DNA of 5,189 bases from assembly GCA_016649785.1 (NCBI GenBank), contig JAENXB010000200.1, positions 1-5,189 of the forward strand. Direction: 5' to 3'. This document shows positions 1-5,189 of the stretch, one piece after another. A program made the position numbers and the translations under genes. The first letter of the stretch is position 1. The number at the start of each line of letters is the position of its first letter. The notes beneath the pieces were generated by a model. That model saw nothing but the letters and a program-made list of their open reading frames with translations. It made no database searches and had not been told where the DNA came from. The DNA comes from Flavobacteriaceae bacterium. GTDB lineage: Bacteria > Bacteroidota > Bacteroidia > Flavobacteriales > Flavobacteriaceae.

Positions 1-178
1 GGCTTCAGCCAGGGACAATAGATAGAATGTCTTAAACCTTTCAGGGCTTGAAACTCTGGAAGGATTTTCAGTTCAACATATTTTTGATTGTAAAACAGGG
101 GCAAAATTTAAGAACAAGGATTAACGATTTTTGATTTCTGAAGTTAGAGAATGATAATTGGATTAGACCCTATTCATT

Positions 179-212
179 CCCCTTTGGGGGTTAGGGGGAC
201 TTGGGGGCTTTT
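179..212. repeat. C4/G5-run block, probable interspersed intergenic repeat or terminator
   Basis: Directly after the receptor's stop codon, the plus strand reads CCCC (179-182), TTT, then three runs of five G (186-190, 194-198, 203-207), then CTTTT. CCCC can pair with any of the G runs, giving either a tight CCCC-TTT-GGGG hairpin or a longer one ending just before CTTTT, which would resemble a weak terminator for plus-strand transcription. On the minus strand no T-run follows, so it is a poor standard terminator for the receptor gene. From memory, similar C-run/G-run strings are common between genes in Bacteroidota genomes, which suggests a dispersed element. The three G5 runs are visible; repeat status is inferred. 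Confidence 0.45.
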
Positions 213-2619
213 AGATCCTATCCCTTTCTGCCGCATCTATACTTCGTTTATTATCCTGAAGCCTGAAATTTCCGAAGTTATATTTAAAGCCTATTCTAAC
301 ATATCGCAATTCTTCCCAGGCAAAAAATGAATTATCCTGGTTCAAATATTCGGATGTCAATCTCGTGTTGGTTTTATCTAAAATATCTTCAAAATTCAGT
401 GATAATTCAGCCCTGTTGTTCCAAAAGGTTTTTCTGAAACCTATGGAAAGAGTAGTCATAGGATCAAATTTATAGGACCCTGAAATATAATCGGAAACAT
501 AGGTAAGAGTCAAATTCCCCGAAAAAGTCCCGTCTTTAGATAGTGTCAGACTGTTATAAAATTGTCCGAAAAATGCATCCACCTCATTGGTTACTTCCTG
601 ATCATTGCTTTCTACCGCCAGAAAGGTGTTTTCGTCATGAAATACCGACATATAAACCTGCGAGTACCAAAATTTAGTGATTGACCGGCCGTGTAAAATA
701 TCCAATCCATAGGATCTGTCGCTTAGCAGATTGGTACTCACATTTCGGATAGTTAAATTTTGATTATCCTGAAATCCCAATACTGCCGGAGAATTTCCGT
801 GATCCCTATAATAAACATCGAAAAAATACTGATTCTGAAGCGTGTAATTTAAATTAAAATTATTGCTGATGGCCGCCTTTAAATTGGGGTTTCCGGCATT
901 GAAATTATTTTCATTCAGAAAATATCTGAAAGGGTTCAGACTCTCGTACCTTGGCCTGTCAATCCTTCGGCTGTAATCCAAAGTTAAAATATGATTTTCT
1001 GAAATTGTATGCTGTAAATATGCCGTTGGGAACAGCTCAAAATATTCCTGTGAATTCACTTCACTCATAGACATTGAAATTCCTTGAAGATCTGTAAACT
1101 CCCCACGTAAACCCCCTTTAATACTCCACTTTTCCCAATCCTTTGTGAAGCTGGCATATAAGGCATACACCTTTTCATCGTACAGAAAATTATCGGCCAG
1201 GTTATCGTATAAATTCTCCAGACTTTCGGCATTAAAAAAATCGATCCCGCTTTCAGAATCTATGCTTGAAAGTTTTGCGCCGGTTTCAAAGTTTGTACTT
1301 TCCAGGGTTCCCGAATAATCTATTTGCGCCGTGAAAATATTTATATCCTGCCGGGCTTTTGTATTAAAACTTATACTGTTCAAGGCTTGTCCCGTTGTTC
1401 CAAAATAATTTGAAGTGACATCCTGCTCACGTTCCTGATCAAATTTGGTGAAATGTGCCGCGGTTGTAACTTCATTTCCGTTTTCAAACTTATGGGCATA
1501 CTTTACATCAAAAGCGAGGTTGTTTTCGTCATTTTCCAGGCGGCTATTGGTAATCAAAGTTGAGTCAATTTGATTTTGTCCATCGGCAATATCAGCATGC
1601 ACTTTATTGTTAAAAGTGCGATTGGGCGAAATATTAATATTTGAAGAAAAGCTCAAGGAGTTTTTCTCATCTATATTATAATCCAGGATAACATTGGCAT
1701 TATGAGCCCTGGAACGGGTGATACGTTGGAAATCGGTGTTCCAGCGCGAGAAAATATTCCCGTTGTCATCCATAAAATTAATATGACTATCGTCCTTTTT
1801 TAAATCTTTTCGGGGGCTAAAACTGTAATTGGCGAAAAGGTTGAATTTTTCGGATTTGAAATAATGGCTGGTCCCAAAATTAAATTTCGGAAACGTCGCC
1901 TGGGAATAAGAACTTTCCACACTTCCTTTATATCCGGGAGTCAATGCTTTTGATGTGATGATGTTTAAAATTGCGCCACCTTCAGCATCATACTTTGCCG
2001 GGGGATTGGTGATCACCTCAACCGATTTAATATTTTCTGCGGAATAGCTTTCCAGCAAAGACTGTAATTCTGAAGCTGAAAGCTGCACTTTTTTGTCGTT
2101 GATATAAACCGTAACGGCGCTATTCCTTACCTGAAGTTGCCCCTGGTTTAAGATCACTCCAGGGGTTTTCTTTAAAATATCCCAGGAATTTCCGGAGGAA
2201 AGTGTGGATTTTTCAACATTAAAAATAAGCCTGTCTATGCTCCTTGTAACAGTAGGACTTTTGACCGAAATTGTTATCTCATTTAATCCTGCGGGAGCTT
2301 CGGTCAAGGTGATGGTTTCTATATTATTATTTTCATCGACCTCAATTCGCTTTAAAAAATTCTCATACCCCACAAAACTTACCTGAAGCATATATGGATT
2401 ATTGGCGATGTTCTCGAAAGAATAATCACCGGCTTCATCAGAAACTGCTCCTTTGTAGACAGTAGTGGAATCGGAGGCCTGGAACAATATAACGTTGGCA
2501 AATGCAACTGGATTTTGGTTTTGGTCTATTAAGGATCCCTTTACGGAATTTTGAGAAAAAGCTTGAATACAAACAAGAAAAATTATACAGATAATGGGGG
2601 GATAAAAGTATTTCTTCAT
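211..2619 (-). CDS. TonB-dependent receptor-like outer-membrane beta-barrel protein (OMP_b-brl_3 type), complete
   Basis: This is a full-length outer-membrane protein of 802 residues that probably imports a ligand across the outer membrane using TonB energy; the substrate cannot be told. Residues 1-22 form a signal peptide (MKK start, hydrophobic IICIIFLVCI, likely cleavage after AFS); the cysteine lacks a lipobox. Residues 25-95 match the carboxypeptidase-regulatory-like domain of Bacteroidota receptors (VKGSLIDQNQNPVAFANV, later SFVGYE). Residues 112-225 are a plug-like domain (NEITISV, then IDRLIFNVEKS, LKKTPGV, VYINDKKV, and NPPAKYDAEGGAILNIITSK). The rest is a barrel of alternating aromatic strands, with YSRRIDRPRYESLNPFRYF at 549-567, ending in the strand YVRIGFKYNFGNFRL plus a short charged tail. 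Length suits the family. The ATG at 2617-2619 is chosen because it starts the signal peptide; no Shine-Dalgarno is visible, as is usual in this phylum. No SusD-like partner is present. The family assignment is firm; the transport role is inferred from the family. Confidence 0.93.
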   Translation of the reverse strand: MKKYFYPPIICIIFLVCIQAFSQNSVKGSLIDQNQNPVAFANVILFQASDSTTVYKGAVSDEAGDYSFENIANNPYMLQVSFVGYENFLKRIEVDENNNIETITLTEAPAGLNEITISVKSPTVTRSIDRLIFNVEKSTLSSGNSWDILKKTPGVILNQGQLQVRNSAVTVYINDKKVQLSASELQSLLESYSAENIKSVEVITNPPAKYDAEGGAILNIITSKALTPGYKGSVESSYSQATFPKFNFGTSHYFKSEKFNLFANYSFSPRKDLKKDDSHINFMDDNGNIFSRWNTDFQRITRSRAHNANVILDYNIDEKNSLSFSSNINISPNRTFNNKVHADIADGQNQIDSTLITNSRLENDENNLAFDVKYAHKFENGNEVTTAAHFTKFDQEREQDVTSNYFGTTGQALNSISFNTKARQDINIFTAQIDYSGTLESTNFETGAKLSSIDSESGIDFFNAESLENLYDNLADNFLYDEKVYALYASFTKDWEKWSIKGGLRGEFTDLQGISMSMSEVNSQEYFELFPTAYLQHTISENHILTLDYSRRIDRPRYESLNPFRYFLNENNFNAGNPNLKAAISNNFNLNYTLQNQYFFDVYYRDHGNSPAVLGFQDNQNLTIRNVSTNLLSDRSYGLDILHGRSITKFWYSQVYMSVFHDENTFLAVESNDQEVTNEVDAFFGQFYNSLTLSKDGTFSGNLTLTYVSDYISGSYKFDPMTTLSIGFRKTFWNNRAELSLNFEDILDKTNTRLTSEYLNQDNSFFAWEELRYVRIGFKYNFGNFRLQDNKRSIDAAERDRI

Positions 2620-2663
2620 TCTAAATAATAAGAATTAGTAGGTTTTATTAAGAACTGAACAAA

Positions 2664-2671
2664 CAAATATA
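2664..2671 (-). promoter_or_regulatory. Bacteroidota-type -7 promoter element (TATATTTG) for the receptor gene
   Basis: On the minus strand, TATATTTG fits the Bacteroidota -7 consensus TAnnTTTG exactly. It ends 44 bases before the receptor's ATG, which would give a leader of roughly 35-40 bases. The -33 element is weak: TGTT at 2693-2696 sits at about the right distance (21 bases), but there is no perfect TTG. Its position after the terminator and before the receptor supports an independent promoter. Short motifs of this kind occur by chance in AT-rich DNA, so confidence is moderate. Confidence 0.5.
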
Positions 2672-2712
2672 CATTTTCTTTAAGAACCTATTAACATTTC
2701 ATTCTTAATTTC

Positions 2713-2761
2713 AAAAAATGACAGAGCTCTATTATTCCGAAACAATTCAGAATAATAGAGC
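2713..2761 (-). terminator. Probable intrinsic terminator of the GH3-serine hydrolase gene
   Basis: A perfect 12-base inverted repeat has arms at 2726-2737 and 2750-2761 (GCTCTATTATTC / GAATAATAGAGC). Inside it, after one C/A mismatch, a further three pairs (2739-2741 with 2746-2748) close on a four-base loop. Read on the minus strand, the hairpin starts 20 bases after the fusion gene's stop codon and is followed, after seven bases, by TTTTTT (2718 to 2713). The layout fits a rho-independent terminator. The stem is AT-rich and the T-run is slightly displaced, so termination may be partial. There is no T-run on the other side, so it would work in one direction only. Confidence 0.7.
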
Positions 2762-2781
2762 AAACCTTCATTTTATTAAAA

Positions 2782-5189
2782 TTAATCCCTTTTTATCGCA
2801 TCATATAAAACCTGCTGAATTTTGGTTCGGGTATTTAACTGATATAAACGCGTATTATCCCTTGTGGGTTGAACCCGGTTTGACATATAAATGTAAAGAA
2901 GATCTTCTGCCGGATCCATCCAAACCATTATCCCGGTAAAACCTGTATGTCCAAAACTTAAATCGCTTGCGTCCCGGGCAGTATTCCCGCCTGCTTTTCG
3001 CTCGCCTAAAGAGGGTTTGTCAAATCCCAACGCGCGACGATTATCATTTTCAGGAAATTGATATTTGGTGAATTCCTCTATAGTTTTTGCCGAAATATAT
3101 TGCCTTCCCCCATAATTCCCCTTGTTGAGGTACATTTGCATCAATTTTGCCAGATCGTTGGCATTGGCAAATAGACCCGCATTGGCCGAAATTCCATTCA
3201 TCATAATTGCTCCCTCATCATGCACCGTTCCGTGTATTGGCATTTTTCTGAATAAATAATCGTTTTCGGTGGGAACGATCCGGCTCAACGGAAACTTTTC
3301 CATTGGTTTGTATGTAAGGGTCGTGGCTCCTAATGGGTTGTAAAAGTTTTTATCTGTATAAGCTATAAAATCTTCATCTGTTATTTCTTCAACAATGGTA
3401 GGAAGCAAATAAAAAGCAAGACCGGAATACAAATATTTTCGTTCATGTTCAAGCGGGGATTTTTTTATGGCTTTAAATATTTTTGATTTATACCTTTTAT
3501 GCAACCACATAGTTGAGGTGATTTTTATTGGAAACCTGGCCGAAGAATCTTTTTTGATGGTGTTCCATTTATAGCTGCCATTTTTACGAAGGGTGCTTTT
3601 CCAGTAAGCGATCCAGGGTTTGAATCCCGCCTGATGTGCCAGGATTTCCCTGAACGTAACACCTGCTTTGTTTGAATTTTTGAAATAAGGCAGATAGGTC
3701 TCTATCCCTGCTTCCAAATTGAATTTTCCCTCATCATATAATTTCATCAAGGCCGGTAATGCTGAAGAAACCTTGGTTACCGAAGCCAGATCGTAAATAT
3801 CGGTGAGTTTTACCCTTGTGGTATCGCTGTAAATATGTTCTCCATAAGCCTTATGAAAAATCACTTTTTGATTTCTGGCCACTAAAATCTGTCCTCCGGG
3901 AATTGCCTTTGCATTAATAGCTTCCTGCATCAGGGAATCTATGCGTTTATAGAGTATTTCTGAATGCATTCCCACTTCTTCCGGCAGGGTATATTTAAAC
4001 CGGATCCCGCCTTCAATATCAAGTCCGTCTCCCTCTTTGAATTTTTCACCTATGCTCACCGGGAGTTTTCCGCTTGCTCCAATTCCGCCAAAAATAAGCT
4101 GTGCCGCCAAATCCTGCGCGTTTTTACTGTCCTGATAGGTAAGTATTAAAGCTGGCGCATTTTCTATCCCTTCCAGCTGATTTATCACATAGGGATTCTT
4201 AAAAAACGCGATTACCGTATTTTTTTTGCCTGACAATTCGCTCAGGAATTCCTGAGCTTCCGTTGAAAGTTCGAGGTTGTTCCTGGGGAATTTGCTTTCG
4301 TCATGAACTGCCGCAATGACCTGGTTATAGTTTTTGAGCTCTTTTTTTATTTCAAGCACCTGCTCTGCGGTTGCATCATTGGAAAGATGAAATTGGGCCA
4401 CATTGGCATACAATTCCAAAGATTCCCCGAAACTGGTAATTTTTTCATTTCCAAAAGAAACCGAGGCGATTTGCAGGTTTCCCAAATCCTTTAATGGCAA
4501 CAGATCATTATTGTTTTTGAGAACTGTAAGCGAAGCTTCGGTGAGTTTTCTGCTGAATAATTCAGCGTCTGAGGTATTCAGTTCTTCCAACAGATCTATT
4601 GAAGAAGTAGGTTGATATTCATTTAAACCAGCCCATTGTTTGAGTGCCAAAAGCTTTCGGCAGCGTTTATCGATTTCAGCCTGTGAGATAAGACCCTGGT
4701 TGATGGCTTTGCGGATCTCGGCAATGGCGAGCGGCACATCTACTGTAAATTCCAACAGATCGTTTCCTGCAAGGATCGCATCTTTATCTACAATTCCGGG
4801 AGAATTGTCCTTGGTTACCCCTTTCATGTTCATCGCATCGGTAACTATTAAACCTTCGAAGTTCAATTCATTTTTTAACAAACCGGTGATTATGGGTTTT
4901 GATAATGTTGAAGGAACTCCGGTAGAATCCAGGGCCGGGATATCCAGATGGGCAACCATTACCCCGCCAATTCCGGCTTTTATTATTTCCCTGAACGGAT
5001 AAAGCTCCAGGGAATCCAGTCTTGCCAGGGAATGATTTATTTGAGGCAACGCAAAATGTGAATCGGTAGCTGTATCCCCGTGGCCGGGAAAATGTTTTGC
5101 GGTTGGCAACACCCCGCCATCCTGTAGGCCCCGCATATATTCAATTCCCTTTTCAGCGACATTGTATTTATTTTCCCCGAAAGATCGGA
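2782..5189 (-). CDS. GH3 beta-N-acetylglucosaminidase (NagZ-like) fused to a beta-lactamase-fold serine hydrolase; 5' end missing
   Basis: This two-enzyme fusion probably acts on peptidoglycan fragments. The frame stays open to the window edge (RSFGEN read at 5170-5187), so the ATG at 5134-5136 is internal; about 801 codons are visible and roughly 170-200 N-terminal residues, including any signal peptide, are probably missing. The GH3 N-terminal domain carries the NagZ signature KHFPGHG (5077-5097), the Asp-x-His acid/base pair DSH (5056-5064), and the nucleophile Asp in VTDAMNM (codon 4837-4839). A GH3 C-terminal domain follows (about 4030-4540, ending near GASGKLPVS). After the linker RFKYTLPEEVGM comes a serine beta-lactamase/DD-peptidase-like domain with SVTK (catalytic Ser 3781-3783, Lys 3772-3774), YSG (3421-3429) and HTG (2941-2949). 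By analogy with Bacillus subtilis NagZ and AmiE, the halves would remove GlcNAc and then cleave the peptide from MurNAc. Domain calls are firm; the amidase role is inferred, and an esterase or peptidase is possible. Confidence 0.93.
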   Translation of the reverse strand, partial: RSFGENKYNVAEKGIEYMRGLQDGGVLPTAKHFPGHGDTATDSHFALPQINHSLARLDSLELYPFREIIKAGIGGVMVAHLDIPALDSTGVPSTLSKPIITGLLKNELNFEGLIVTDAMNMKGVTKDNSPGIVDKDAILAGNDLLEFTVDVPLAIAEIRKAINQGLISQAEIDKRCRKLLALKQWAGLNEYQPTSSIDLLEELNTSDAELFSRKLTEASLTVLKNNNDLLPLKDLGNLQIASVSFGNEKITSFGESLELYANVAQFHLSNDATAEQVLEIKKELKNYNQVIAAVHDESKFPRNNLELSTEAQEFLSELSGKKNTVIAFFKNPYVINQLEGIENAPALILTYQDSKNAQDLAAQLIFGGIGASGKLPVSIGEKFKEGDGLDIEGGIRFKYTLPEEVGMHSEILYKRIDSLMQEAINAKAIPGGQILVARNQKVIFHKAYGEHIYSDTTRVKLTDIYDLASVTKVSSALPALMKLYDEGKFNLEAGIETYLPYFKNSNKAGVTFREILAHQAGFKPWIAYWKSTLRKNGSYKWNTIKKDSSARFPIKITSTMWLHKRYKSKIFKAIKKSPLEHERKYLYSGLAFYLLPTIVEEITDEDFIAYTDKNFYNPLGATTLTYKPMEKFPLSRIVPTENDYLFRKMPIHGTVHDEGAIMMNGISANAGLFANANDLAKLMQMYLNKGNYGGRQYISAKTIEEFTKYQFPENDNRRALGFDKPSLGERKAGGNTARDASDLSFGHTGFTGIMVWMDPAEDLLYIYMSNRVQPTRDNTRLYQLNTRTKIQQVLYDAIKRD

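Noticed and set aside
1..74. Open minus-strand frame and short plus-strand frames ending at about 21, 25 and 35, which could be the edge of another gene.
   Set aside because: The minus-strand frame has no ATG and only weak TTG starts; the plus-strand tails are under 12 codons. No product can be recognised.
79..86. TATTTTTG on the plus strand, matching TAnnTTTG.
   Set aside because: There is no -33 partner at the right distance and no plus-strand gene downstream; likely chance in AT-rich DNA.
2569..2571. Cysteine near the end of the receptor's hydrophobic leader as a lipoprotein signal.
   Set aside because: The preceding residues (FLV) do not fit a lipobox, and a normal signal peptidase I site (AFS) follows; barrel proteins of this family are not lipoproteins.
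2718..2939. A 73-residue plus-strand open frame overlapping the terminator and the end of the fusion gene.
   Set aside because: Most of it is antisense to the HTG-containing domain, and its first part covers the hairpin; there is no family resemblance.
3421..3783. Reading the C-terminal domain as an antibiotic-resistance beta-lactamase.
   Set aside because: The fold and motifs are shared with peptidases, amidases and esterases; fusion to a NagZ-like enzyme and the altered motif 2 argue for a cell-wall role.
4640..5002. A 120-residue plus-strand open frame inside the GH3 domain.
   Set aside because: It is antisense to conserved catalytic coding sequence, has no recognisable domain, and is explained as a shadow of the real gene.
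5134..5136. ATG as the start of the GH3 fusion gene.
   Set aside because: The frame is open upstream to the window edge and encodes conserved GH3 sequence (RSFGEN...), and this ATG lies just before the catalytic KHFPGHG motif, so it is internal.

Overview
The window is AT-rich bacterial DNA, and its gene content points to the Bacteroidota, most likely a marine or environmental member of the Flavobacteriaceae. Three things support this: an outer-membrane receptor with an N-terminal carboxypeptidase-regulatory-like domain and an OMP_b-brl_3-type barrel, a glycoside hydrolase family 3 / beta-lactamase-fold fusion protein, and a TAnnTTTG-type promoter without a Shine-Dalgarno sequence. The genus cannot be fixed from this sequence.

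Both genes lie on the minus strand. Read in the direction of transcription, the right half (2782-5189) holds the 3' part of a large GH3-serine hydrolase fusion gene whose start lies beyond the right edge. A 162-base gap (2620-2781) follows. It contains a strong hairpin with a T-run, which probably terminates the fusion gene, and a TATATTTG promoter element for the next gene. The second gene (211-2619) is a complete TonB-dependent-receptor-like outer-membrane protein of 802 residues. The last 210 bases (1-210) contain no convincing gene. Their main feature is a C4/G5-run block directly next to the receptor stop codon, which looks like an interspersed Bacteroidota intergenic repeat.

The fusion protein probably acts on cell-wall muropeptides: a NagZ-type N-acetylglucosaminidase half would remove GlcNAc, and a beta-lactamase-fold half would act as an amidase/peptidase on the product. 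The receptor would import an unknown ligand across the outer membrane. The terminator and promoter between them suggest separate transcription units, so the two genes need not share a function. I found no mobile element, CRISPR array, RNA gene or clearly new system. The most interesting items are the two-activity fusion, the altered second motif of its serine hydrolase domain, and the G-run block.
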